NCBI GenBank assembly: GCA_965231905.1
Contig: CBDDOO010000002.1
Span: 434,001-498,000, forward strand
Direction: 5' to 3'
DNA from: G963663315 sp965231905
GTDB taxonomy: Bacteria > Pseudomonadota > Gammaproteobacteria > Arenicellales > Poriferihabitantaceae
DNA: 64,000 nt
Shown here: piece after piece, positions 51,655 to 59,773 of the stretch
Position numbering within the stretch: position 1 is the stretch's first letter
How the letters are laid out: each line of letters starts with the position of its first letter
The notes under the pieces: generated by a model
What the model was told of the DNA's origin: nothing
The model's input: the letters and a program-made list of their open reading frames with translations, nothing else
Database searches by the model: none
Program-made: the position numbers and the translations under genes

Positions 51655-51775
51655 TGATGGGGCATTCCCGCAAACGCGGGAATCCACTACCGAAATCCCC
51701 CCGCCTCAACAATCGCAGGAGCCTGCTCTCGGCCTGACCAGGGAGCGGACCTCCGCACCCGCTCGCGCCAACCAA
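51655..51775. repeat. REP-like cluster before paralogue 6
   Basis: CATTCCCGCAAACGCGGGAA and the CAGGAGCCTGCTCTCGGCCT element with GACCAGGGAGCGGACC. Confidence 0.65.
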
Positions 51776-51838
51776 CATTCCCGCACCTGCCCTTTTTCTG
51801 CTACAATGACCACGACCTCAACATAAAGGAGTATGGAT

Positions 51839-52522
51839 ATGACCACCAACGCCGTACCCACGCCAGACGAAATCTGGCAAATCCTGAGAGAAGTTTCCGC
51901 CAACCTGGAAGAGACCGCTGCCAGCCAGAAAGAGACCGCTGCCAACCAGAAAGAGACTTCCGCCATCGGTAAAGAAACCGATAAACGCCTGGAAAGATTC
52001 CGTATCAGTCAGGAAGAATCCAGCCGGAAGGCGAGCCGGGAAATAGAAGAGATTCGCGCCAGCCAGAAGGAAACCGACAGACAACTGAAGAAGAGCGAGG
52101 CCCGGTTTGACTCTCGATGGGGTCGGTTGATGGAGAGTCTGGTAGAGGGAGACCTGGTTCCGATTCTGAATCGATGGGGCATTGCGGTTGAAAACACCTC
52201 CACCCGTGTCAAGAAGAGGAGTCGGGAAGATAATTATGAATACGACATTATTGCGGTAAACGGTGAGGAAGTGGTAGTGGTTGAAGTGAAGACCACGTTG
52301 CGGGTAGGGGATGTGAAGAAGTTTGTGGTCGATTTAGGCAAGGTGACGACTCGTATGCCCTATCATAAAGACAAGACGATTTACGGAGCGGTTGCGTGGT
52401 TGAGGGCGGACGCGGAAGCGGATATATATGCGGAGAGGCAGGGATTATTCATCATCCGGGCGACCGGCAGCAGCGCCAGCATTGTCAATCAGGAGAATTT
52501 CCAGCCAAAGGTATTTTCCTGA
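51839..52522 (+). CDS. Coiled-coil plus PD-(D/E)XK nuclease-like protein, paralogue 6
   Basis: About 227 residues. N-terminus as in paralogues 4 and 5; type II core with ILNRWGIAVENTSTRVKKRS; a variant strand VVDLGKVTTRMPYHKDK shared with paralogue 7 (59774); tail QENFQPKVFS as in paralogue 2. It is followed by the hairpin terminator at 52529 and the second copy of the hydrolase block, as paralogue 2 is followed by the first. Confidence 0.72.
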   Translation: MTTNAVPTPDEIWQILREVSANLEETAASQKETAANQKETSAIGKETDKRLERFRISQEESSRKASREIEEIRASQKETDRQLKKSEARFDSRWGRLMESLVEGDLVPILNRWGIAVENTSTRVKKRSREDNYEYDIIAVNGEEVVVVEVKTTLRVGDVKKFVVDLGKVTTRMPYHKDKTIYGAVAWLRADAEADIYAERQGLFIIRATGSSASIVNQENFQPKVFS

Positions 52523-52528
52523 AACCCC

Positions 52529-52556
52529 AAAAAAGCCACCGCAAGGTGGCTTTTTT
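52529..52556 (+). terminator. Recurrent hairpin terminator after paralogue 6
   Basis: Same 28-bp GCCACC-GCAA-GGTGGC hairpin, 7 bp after the stop. Confidence 0.9.
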
Positions 52557-52662
52557 ATTGCCATCACTCCCCCCTTGAGGGGGAGTATCCGCAAAGCGGA
52601 TTTGGTGGGGGGTATTCCCGCCTTCGCGGGAATCCACAACTAAAAACCAAAGAGGTATTACC

Positions 52663-53466
52663 ATGTATTTTGTCAGTTCGGGGAAAAGTTTTTGGGATAG
52701 AGATCAGATTTCTAAAAAGCCGGAGGGCAAGTTTCGAGACATCAATCTTGTGACAAACGTATCTACAAAAAAGACCAGGCAGGACTATCAGAACTTTGTT
52801 GAAAACAACAAGGTGCTCATCTTGTGTCATGGATACAATAATGAGCTTGACGACGTTCTACGTGCGTACAAAACGATTGTTAACAACGAATGCAAATATA
52901 CGAAACATTTCGACACTATCGTCGGCTATACATGGCCGGCAGGCGATAACTTCCTTGAGTACCATGCCGCAAAGAAACGTGCATCGGCGGTAGCCCGAAG
53001 ATTTGCTGATTTGCTAAAAACCACTATGTCAAATTGTTCCGAATTGGCGGTAATGTCCCACAGTATGGGGTGTAGGGTTTCGCTTCTCGCCTGCGAAGAC
53101 CTTATCGAAGATAAAGTGGATAAGCGTACAAAGTTCTGTCAGTTTTTAATGGCGGCGGCTGTCGACAATGAATCGGTGGAAAAGGATGAAAGATACTATA
53201 AGGCTGCCTCGTATGCTGACAACACGTACGCATTTCACTCGAAAAATGATGATACTTTATCGGTAGGGTACAGAATTGCTGAGTGGGACAGAGCATTGGG
53301 GCATAGCGGCCCTGAAAACCCAGGTGCCATCAGTCCCAAGACAAAGGTCATCAATTGCAAAACGGTCGTAAAGTCACATGGTGCCTACAAACGAACTCAG
53401 CAGGTTTACGAATATATCCGCAACGAATTGACAGGCAACCCGGCAGGGCAGTATTCAACGCTGTAG
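52663..53466 (+). CDS. Alpha/beta hydrolase (DUF900-like), copy 2
   Basis: The 267-residue protein is identical to that of 41541-42344, with HGYNN and SHSMG motifs. Total identity over the gene, including silent positions as far as I can compare, shows a very recent duplication or ongoing homogenisation. Upstream DNA differs slightly (an extra AATCCGC-type REP box at 52588). Confidence 0.75.
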   Translation: MYFVSSGKSFWDRDQISKKPEGKFRDINLVTNVSTKKTRQDYQNFVENNKVLILCHGYNNELDDVLRAYKTIVNNECKYTKHFDTIVGYTWPAGDNFLEYHAAKKRASAVARRFADLLKTTMSNCSELAVMSHSMGCRVSLLACEDLIEDKVDKRTKFCQFLMAAAVDNESVEKDERYYKAASYADNTYAFHSKNDDTLSVGYRIAEWDRALGHSGPENPGAISPKTKVINCKTVVKSHGAYKRTQQVYEYIRNELTGNPAGQYSTL

Positions 53467-53606
53467 CTTGAACAAGGCGGTCGCCCTCCCCAACTCGCAG
53501 AGCCGTCAGGCGATAGTGGGTGGAGGCACGACCGTCATCCCACACAACCAACCAACATCGTAGGAGCCTGTCCTCGACCTGATCGGGGATGGGGAGTGAT
53601 GGCAAT

Positions 53607-53634
53607 AAAAAAGCCACCTTGCGGTGGCTTTTTT
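53607..53634 (-). terminator. Recurrent hairpin terminator of silent cassette A copy 2
   Basis: Same 28-bp hairpin as at 42485. Confidence 0.85.
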
Positions 53635-53661
53635 GGGGTTTCAGGATTACGCTCCTTATCA

Positions 53662-54438
53662 TCATGGTCCTACTGTGACAGAGGCGGCAGGTACGCCTGC
53701 AGGGTTGGTCCCTTCTTTAAAGTTAACTGTTACAGTGAAAACATGATCACCCGCTGGAATACCGATGAATACAGCCGTGGTTACATCAGGGCCCAGCCTC
53801 TGACTGTGACTGCCGTCGGTTTCCACTTGGTCCGAAGACACTACATAACCCAGAATTTCTGCATCAGTAGCCGGAGCCGTCCACGTTACTGTTACATCTC
53901 CATTATCATCAGTGAAACTGTAATTACTTGCTACTGCTTCCACTTCTGTCACTGGCTCCGGGTCGTCATTGATAATAGTAAACGTTCGTTCTGCCATTAA
54001 TTCGTTGTAACCGCCACCGGAAGCTTCAAACGTGACAGTGACATCTGTCCTTTCAGTAACATCTGTAGCAGCAGCAGTCACAACCACAGGTTTCCACTGG
54101 TCCCATTGGTTCAGGTCAAACGAAAGTGCAACCGGGTCCGTAGTTGGATCCGTTGCTGCTGTTGCTGCTGTTGCAGGGTCAACTGTTACCTCTACTGTCA
54201 CCGTGTTTGTTGGTAATGTAGCCAATCTGACCTGATAGGTCACACTACCAGCATCCCCAGTACCACCATCCCCTATCGTACCGTCACTATCTGTCGAGAT
54301 CAGGATCCCGGGTTGAGTCATAGTAGTAGTCGGAGCCATAGTAGTAGTCGGAGTACCAGTACCAGGGCTCGTTTGGGCATGAGCCGGAAGTACGACGGAA
54401 TTGACTACGGGTTTGACCCAGTTCTGTGAGAGGGCGGA
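53662..54438 (-). pseudogene. Leaderless cassette A (silent copy 2)
   Basis: The ectodomain reading frame is intact but has no start, promoter or export signal. The encoded 225 C-terminal residues equal those of the expressed gene at 38778 exactly, whereas silent copy 1 differs. This makes copy 2 the likely donor or recipient of a recent exchange with the expression locus. Confidence 0.75.
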
Positions 54439-55105
54439 GCTCAGTACTGAAGTGGGTGATGGTTCTACGGTAAGCTATCATGTCAAGTTAACCACAAAGC
54501 CACTGAATAACGTAAAAGTGACAGTGTCGGCAGACCCTGAGGCCTCGGCTCAGACTCTTCAGGTTTCTATTAATGGCGCAGCGGGTATTGCCATTCCCGA
54601 TGACGGTCTTACCTTTACGAGAGCAAATTATAACATAGAACAAACCGTGATCATTACGACTGTTGATTCTGCTCCTGAGGATCCTGCAGTCACTATCAAG
54701 TTCGAAGCGTCTGGTAGCGACGACTACGCAGATGTATCTCAAGAAGTGATGTTTACTATTGTCAATGACGACCCGACTCCTCCTACGAATTTGAAAGCTA
54801 CGGCTGGGACCGGTACGGTGACGGTAGAGTGGGATGCGCCGGATACAAGCACCATGCCTGCAAGATACATTGTGCAATTAGCGGAGGGAGCGAGTGCCCC
54901 AACTGCAGTCACAGCGAATACTGCGAATAATTCGTCGAGCCTCCCTTACGCTATAAATGTGGACTCTGGAACAAGCTATACCTTTATGAATGTGCCCGCA
55001 GGGGTTCAATATTCGTGCATGGTGGTTGCTGTTTTTGTAATTGGTGATACCACAACATTCACAGCCGCTACAGACGGTGCAACAACGTCCGAAGTGGTAG
55101 GATAA
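54439..55105 (+). pseudogene. Cassette B ectodomain, copy 2 (intact frame, no leader)
   Basis: Continuous frame of about 222 codons: LSTEVGDGSTVSYHVKLTTK, VDSAPEDPAVTIKFEASGSD, MFTIVNDDPTPPTNL, then an FnIII-like part (WDAPDTSTMPARYIVQLAEG) ending TSEVVG. Upstream the frame runs into the antisense leader fragment (54401-54438), so no real N-terminus exists. It has the same two-domain architecture as cassette A with unrelated surface residues, i.e. an alternative ectodomain. Confidence 0.72.
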
Positions 55106-55275
55106 GGTATACCTCTCTAGACATAATGGCCTCCAGAGGTTGACCGAGGCAGTATCGAAGCAGTTGGCAAAGCAGGTCTGCCTCGGTTAACGTGGGATTT
55201 ACGGTTGATGTGCGGCGCTGGTTTCAAAGCGCTCCCACATTGGATTGCAATGAACCCTGTGGAGGCAGACCCAAG

Positions 55276-56376
55276 ATGAATCATACAACAATACACGTTG
55301 GATTGGATGTACATAAGAAGACGACGGCGGTAGCGGTATCGCAAGGCCCTGGCCGGGCCCGTTTCATCGGTACGATTGATTCGAATCCGCGTGCCCTGCT
55401 GAAAGTGCTGGGGAAGCTGGGCGATGCGCAGGAGATGTCGGTTGTGTACGAGGCGGGACCGTGTGGATACGATCTGTATCGTCGATTGCGCTGTGGTGGT
55501 TACTGGTGCGAAGTGATCGCGCCGTCGAAGGTTGCGCGCCGATCGGGAGACCGGGTGAAGACGGATCGGCGCGATGCGCTGCATCTGGCGGAGCAGTCCC
55601 GTGCAGGAGCCCTGACCGCAGTATGGGTCTTGGACGAGTCGGATGAAGCGATACGCGATCTGTCGCGCGCCCGCGAGGATGCGGTCCGATCCCGGCACAA
55701 GTCGCGTCAACGCTTGCAGGCGATGCTGCTGCGGACGGGTCACCGTTATTCGGGCAAGACGCAGTGGACGGCGGCGCATGAGCGTTATCTTTCGCAACAC
55801 ACGTTTGCCTGGCCGGCACAGAGGCTGGCGTGGGAGGAATACCGTCAAGCGGTGAGTGAGGCCCATCGAAGGGTGGAACGCCTGACCGAGTCGTTGCACG
55901 ATCAGGTTGAGCAATGGCGATGGGGTGGGGTGGTCAAGGCATTGATGACCTTGCGGGGCATCGACCGGGTGTCGGCCGCTACGCTGGTGGCGGAGTTGGG
56001 GGATCTGCGCAGGTTTGCCCATGCGCGTGAACTGATGGGGTTTGTCGGGCTGGTGCCATCCGAACACAGTTCGGGCGATTCACGTCGCAATGGAGCGATT
56101 ACCCGCACCGGCAACGGGTATGCCCGTCGGATGCTGGTGGAGGCTGCCTGGAGCTACCGTTTCCCGGCTCGCATCAGTCGGGCGATCCAGGTTCGCCAGG
56201 AAGGCCAGCCGCAGGCAGTACGCGAGATTGCCTGGCAGGCCCAGGTACGATTGAGTCGACGCTACCGGGCGCTCAAGGCCCGGCAGGTTGTGCATAACAA
56301 GATCTGCGTGGCGGTGGCCCGGGAACTGACCGGTTTCGTGTGGTCGATCGCCCGACAGGTTGAAGTGCCGGGTTGA
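55276..56376 (+). CDS. IS110-family transposase
   Basis: About 366 residues from ATG 55276. The N-terminal DEDD domain (HVGLDVHKKTTAVAV with first Asp; VYEAGPCGYDLYRRL with Glu; VKTDRRDALHLAE with Asp-x2-Asp) and the C-terminal Transposase_20 domain (LMTLRGIDRVSAATLVAELG; FVGLVPSEHSSGDSRRNGAI) with the catalytic Ser region are present, so it looks intact. A longer frame from 55192 exists but begins in the non-coding left end. Confidence 0.92.
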   Translation: MNHTTIHVGLDVHKKTTAVAVSQGPGRARFIGTIDSNPRALLKVLGKLGDAQEMSVVYEAGPCGYDLYRRLRCGGYWCEVIAPSKVARRSGDRVKTDRRDALHLAEQSRAGALTAVWVLDESDEAIRDLSRAREDAVRSRHKSRQRLQAMLLRTGHRYSGKTQWTAAHERYLSQHTFAWPAQRLAWEEYRQAVSEAHRRVERLTESLHDQVEQWRWGGVVKALMTLRGIDRVSAATLVAELGDLRRFAHARELMGFVGLVPSEHSSGDSRRNGAITRTGNGYARRMLVEAAWSYRFPARISRAIQVRQEGQPQAVREIAWQAQVRLSRRYRALKARQVVHNKICVAVARELTGFVWSIARQVEVPG

Positions 56377-56669
56377 CCGGAACCGGGTCCGTGTCGTGTG
56401 GACAATCCGATGTGCGGGGCCCGGTGAGGAGAATCCTCGACCGGGTTATGTGGGCGCCCGCAAGGGATGATCCCCGACACTAGACAGAGGCAGCTCCGCG
56501 ACCGAAATATGACAGGCGTTAACCAACACGCGAATATCAGCATGATCCATCGTCGCAGTATACTGGCCTCGTGCATCGGGTTGTCTGGACGGCACTGATC
56601 CGACCACCGTTGAAATTCAACAACGCGATAGGCTTCGCGGGAGGAATCTGTGCCCTGGTTTGACAGGGT
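56377..56669 (+). ncRNA. Candidate guide RNA region (seekRNA/bridge RNA) of the IS110-type element
   Basis: About 290 bp between the transposase stop and the right subterminal repeat have no coding frame but several complementary stretches (for example GGGCGCCCGC, GATCCGACCACC). In IS1111-group elements the guide RNA that selects target and donor is encoded downstream of the transposase. The assignment is by position; no loops matching the flanks were worked out. Confidence 0.4.
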
Positions 56670-56681
56670 AGGCCATATCAA

Positions 56682-58260
56682 CCCGGATATTTCACTAAAA
56701 AGACGGCAAGGCCCCTGTAATTCGATATAATTCAGTTCCTTAAGCCGATATCGAAGGAGGCCCTGCCGTGACAGAATGTTACCCTGAATCAATCCGATTT
56801 TCATCCGTCAAACGCCGTAAAGTGGAGGTGGATTTCAGCGGCGGCGACATCAGCGGGAACGGCGGTATCGGGTTGCTGTCCGAAGTGGACCGGCGCCTGG
56901 GGCTGAGCCGGTCTGTGGCGCGTTCGCTGACGGATAGCCGTCGTCAGGCCAGTTGCGGTCATCGTCTGGAGGATTTGCTCCAGCAGCGCATCTACGCGCT
57001 GGCTCTGGGGTATGAGGATTTGAACGATCATGACGAGTTGCGTCACGATCTGGCGTTGCAGACGGCAGCCGGGCGGATGGAACCGTTGGCTAGTCCGTCC
57101 ACGCTGTGCCGATTGGAGCGACGGGCGAATCGGGAGACGGCGGTGGCGATTCACAAGGTGTTATTCGAGCAGTTCGTGTCGGCGCACCCGAAGCCGCCGC
57201 GTCGGCTGATTCTGGATTTTGATGCGACGGACACGCCCCTGCATGGAGATCAGGAGGATCGGTTCTTTCACGCCTATTATGACGGGTACTGTTATTTACC
57301 ATTATACGTATTCTGCGGTCGTCACCTGTTGGTGAGCTACCTTCGTCCGAGCGGGGTGGATGCGGCGCGCCATGCCTGGGGGATTCTGGCGTTGCTGGTC
57401 CAGGCGCTGCGTCGGCATTGGCCGAAGGTGGAGATCATCTTCCGGGGCGACAGTGGTTTTTGTCGTTGGAAGATGCTGCGCTGGTGCGAAGCCCAGGGTG
57501 TGGGTTATATCGTGGGGATGGCCCGCAACCGGCGCTTGCAGAAGAAGGCGCAAGGGTTGCTGGAATGGGCCGAGCGGGAGTACGGAGCCACGGGCCGGAA
57601 ACAGCGGTTGTTCGGTTCGGTGGGGTACGGGGCGCGTACCTGGGATCGGGTGCGCCGGGTGATCGTGAAGGCCGAGCAGAGCGCTCGCGGGGCCAACCCA
57701 CGCTTCGTGGTGACCAACCTCAAACAGACCGACCGCTACCTGTATGACCGGATGTACTGCGCCCGTGGCGATATGGAGAACCGCATCAAGGATCAACAGA
57801 TGGACCTGTTTGCCGGACGGGCCTCTTGTCATCGCTTCTGGCCCAACCAGTTCCGGCAGTTGCTGTCGGCATTGGCCTATACCCTGATCGAGGGATTGCG
57901 CCGTCTGGCGCTGAAGAATACGGCGTTGGCCGTGGCCAGCCCGAACCGCATCCGCCTGACCCTGTTGCGGGTCGGAGCGGTGGTACTGCGCAATACCCGC
58001 CGCATCCGGCTGCTGCTTTCCAGCGCCTGCCCACACCAGGATTTATTTCGTACCGTGGCCTGGCGTCTGGACTCTTCCTGACTCTCTGTGAGTGCTGCCC
58101 CGGCACGTTGACCAACAACGGGGGTAGGGGAAGGTGCGTCCAAAATCCGCCAAACAGTTCCAAAACAGACGATCCGAACCGAAAAACAGGCGCAGGCGCC
58201 GAGTGTCCACCCCGAATCCCAAAAATAACCCAATCTCACCCTACTCGTGCAATATCCGGG
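56682..58260 (+). mobile_element. IS1380-family insertion sequence
   Basis: About 1.58 kb. The inverted ends CCCGGATATTTCAC (56682) and the complement of GTGCAATATCCGGG (ending 58260) match in 13 of 14 positions. The right flank is CTAATCTTCTTG, the natural continuation of the block that breaks at CTCTCTA (55119); a 4-bp duplication CTAA is suggested, the left copy being split by the IS110-type element. Confidence 0.85.
56768..58081 (+). CDS. IS1380-family transposase
   Basis: The protein has 437 residues, starting at GTG 56768 with AAGGAGG 7 nt upstream. DDE-type: RRLILDFDATDTPLHGDQED near residue 145 (first Asp), VEIIFRGDSGFCRWKMLRWC near 220 (second Asp), and RGDMENRIKDQQMDLFAGRA near 335 (Glu), followed by an arginine-rich C-terminus. 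All three acidic residues are present, so it is probably active. Confidence 0.92.
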   Translation: MTECYPESIRFSSVKRRKVEVDFSGGDISGNGGIGLLSEVDRRLGLSRSVARSLTDSRRQASCGHRLEDLLQQRIYALALGYEDLNDHDELRHDLALQTAAGRMEPLASPSTLCRLERRANRETAVAIHKVLFEQFVSAHPKPPRRLILDFDATDTPLHGDQEDRFFHAYYDGYCYLPLYVFCGRHLLVSYLRPSGVDAARHAWGILALLVQALRRHWPKVEIIFRGDSGFCRWKMLRWCEAQGVGYIVGMARNRRLQKKAQGLLEWAEREYGATGRKQRLFGSVGYGARTWDRVRRVIVKAEQSARGANPRFVVTNLKQTDRYLYDRMYCARGDMENRIKDQQMDLFAGRASCHRFWPNQFRQLLSALAYTLIEGLRRLALKNTALAVASPNRIRLTLLRVGAVVLRNTRRIRLLLSSACPHQDLFRTVAWRLDSS

Positions 58261-58281
58261 CTAATCTTCTTGAAAAGAAGT

Positions 58282-58312
58282 AAAAAAGCCACCGCAAGGT
58301 GGCAGCTTTTTT
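58282..58312 (+). terminator. Recurrent hairpin terminator, displaced copy
   Basis: The terminator that belongs to cassette B copy 2, now 3.1 kb away because of the two insertion sequences. It carries a 3-bp insertion (AGC) between the stem and the T run. Confidence 0.75.
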
Positions 58313-58374
58313 ATTGCCATCACTTGTATATAATAAATTGTAGACATAGTTTTGAGTGAAATAGGAGTATCACG

Positions 58375-59355
58375 ATGAAAAGAATCGTCATATGTTGCGA
58401 TGGCACCGGCAATGAATATGGTCAAAATAACACGAATGTTGTCGAGACTTACGCATTGGTCGAGAAAAATGAGAGCCAATATGCGTACTACGACCCCGGC
58501 GTTGGCACTGGTGGGTGGGAGTACAACGAAGTAACTGGAAATCTGCGTGCGATCAGTGACAAGGCCACAGGGGTCGGTCTCCAGAGGAATGTGGAAGATG
58601 CCTATCGTTATCTGATGGGATGTTACGAGAGTGGCGACCAGATCTACTTATTCGGGTTCAGCCGTGGAGCCTTTACCGTTCGCTCTCTTGCCGGGATGCT
58701 TTACAAGTGCGGCCTACTGACTGCTGGACACGAGAATCTCATCGAGTATGCATCGAAGATCTACAATACCCATGGTAATGACGATATTGCGAAGGGATTC
58801 CGAGACACCTTCTGCCAACGATGCCCGATCCAATTTATCGGCGTATGGGACACAGTCGAATCGCTGGCTCTTAATGCGGGCAAAAAATGGCATGATGCTT
58901 CTCTGAATCCAGATGTAAGCTATGGTTATCATGCACTGTCTATCGACGAAGAGAGATGTGACTTTCAACCAGCCTTATGGGATGAAACCAATACCCACAA
59001 GGGACAGGTTATTCAACAGGTCTGGTTTGCGGGTGTCCATTCGGATGTAGGCGGATGGTACGATGAACGAGGTCTGTCAAATATTGCTTTGCATTGGATA
59101 CTGGAGAAATCCGTTGCATGTGGTCTCAAGATCAACCAATCTGCACTTTCGACTCGAAAGCCGGACCCTGATGGTCAAATGCATCAGTCCTTTACCGGGC
59201 TTTGGAAGATTCGTGGTACCTGTAAACGAAAGATCCCGGAAGGTGCGCTCATTCACAACAGCGTATTCGAGCGGATAAGAATAAGAAGGATAAGAAACTC
59301 AAACGAAGAGTATAATCCAAATAATATACCTATCAAATATGCCCCAATCCCCTGA
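58375..59355 (+). CDS. DUF2235 alpha/beta-hydrolase, short form
   Basis: The protein has 326 residues. IVICCDGTGNEYGQNNTNVV at the N-terminus, IYLFGFSRGAFTVRSLAG near 92 with the G-x-S-x-G nucleophile, IQFIGVWDTVESLALNAG and QVWFAGVHSDVGGWYDERG, all as in the 36828 gene. No membrane anchor follows. The last codons (YAPIP) lie in one arm of a perfect 16-bp inverted repeat (59342-59405), so the C-terminus may have been altered by a rearrangement. A good ribosome binding site (AGGAG) lies 8 nt before the ATG. Confidence 0.82.
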   Translation: MKRIVICCDGTGNEYGQNNTNVVETYALVEKNESQYAYYDPGVGTGGWEYNEVTGNLRAISDKATGVGLQRNVEDAYRYLMGCYESGDQIYLFGFSRGAFTVRSLAGMLYKCGLLTAGHENLIEYASKIYNTHGNDDIAKGFRDTFCQRCPIQFIGVWDTVESLALNAGKKWHDASLNPDVSYGYHALSIDEERCDFQPALWDETNTHKGQVIQQVWFAGVHSDVGGWYDERGLSNIALHWILEKSVACGLKINQSALSTRKPDPDGQMHQSFTGLWKIRGTCKRKIPEGALIHNSVFERIRIRRIRNSNEEYNPNNIPIKYAPIP

Positions 59356-59405
59356 TAAGGGAAGTTTTGAGTGATTGAAAGGTGAGAGGTATCAGGGGAT
59401 TGGGG
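59342..59405. repeat. Perfect 16-bp inverted repeat with 32-nt loop
   Basis: CCCCAATCCCCTGATA (59342-59357) and TATCAGGGGATTGGGG (59390-59405). The left arm codes for the end of the DUF2235 protein, the right arm for the start of the cas6f fragment. It could be a terminator-like hairpin without a T run or a fold-back rearrangement scar. Confidence 0.8.
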
Positions 59406-59583
59406 TGATTACGTACACGTAAGCGCTACTCGTGATGTTCCTGAAAAAAATCAGTCTTATACGATTTTCAAACGCACCCAGCCGAAAAATAATAATCATA
59501 AAATGGCCCGACGCAAGGCGAATCGGGAAGGCATCAGCTTGGAGGAAGCATTAGTTTATTTTGAAAGCCGCAAGGAACAATAC
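59386..59583 (+). pseudogene. Fragment of cas6f (csy4), type I-F CRISPR endoribonuclease
   Basis: An open stretch of 66 codons reads VSGDWGDYVHVSATRDVPEK then YTIFKRTQPKNNNHKMARRK and ANREGISLEEALVYFESRKE. This corresponds to the middle of Csy4/Cas6f: the GxxDYxxV strand, the V/FKRxQxKxNxxRxxRR helix that binds the crRNA hairpin, and the GIS-EEA segment. The N-terminal third and the C-terminal lobe are missing; downstream the frame runs into a REP element and stops at 59676. No other cas gene and no repeat array is present. Confidence 0.65.
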
Positions 59584-59589
59584 TCCCCC

Positions 59590-59657
59590 GCAGATCGGGG
59601 AGTCAAATCCGCAAAGCGGATTTGGTGGGGGGCATTCCCGCCTTCGCGGGAATCCAC
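59590..59657. repeat. REP-like pair after the cas6f fragment
   Basis: AATCCGCAAAGCGGATT and CATTCCCGCCTTCGCGGGAA, as in 40594-40653. Confidence 0.75.
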
Positions 59658-59773
59658 AATGACACGGATACCGTGATTACCGATGCGTAGAGCCTGCCCC
59701 GCCCACAATCAACATCCCCGCACCTGCCCTTTTCTGCTACAATCCCCGAAATCCAACATAAAGGAATATCCCC

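Larger units (their letters stand above)
53565..54438 (-). repeat. 874-bp inverted copy of cassette A (silent copy 2)
   Basis: Reverse complement of 38895-39768 with no difference that I could find, including the seven positions where silent copy 1 differs. The ends are the same as for silent copy 1 (TCCGCC inside the leader and AGCCTGTC after the terminator). Confidence 0.9.
52600..55119. repeat. 2.5-kb duplicated block, copy 2
   Basis: Direct repeat of 41480-44020: hydrolase, inverted A, B. It ends at CTCTCTA (55113-55119), where an insertion sequence begins; the continuation of the original sequence reappears at 58261. Confidence 0.85.
55120..56681 (+). mobile_element. IS110-family (IS1111-group-like) insertion sequence
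   Basis: About 1.56 kb. Subterminal inverted repeats ATGGCCT (55126-55132) and AGGCCAT (56670-56676) near the ends, no terminal repeats and no obvious target duplication, as in the IS1111 group. The element contains one transposase gene and about 290 bp of non-coding DNA after it. The left junction is CTCTCTA|G and the right junction lies directly at the IS1380 end CCCGGATATT. Confidence 0.75.

Noticed and set aside
54401..54438. ATG start for cassette B at 54401 (and 43279)
   Set aside because: These codons are the reverse complement of the cassette A leader, so they are not a real N-terminus; B is treated as leaderless.
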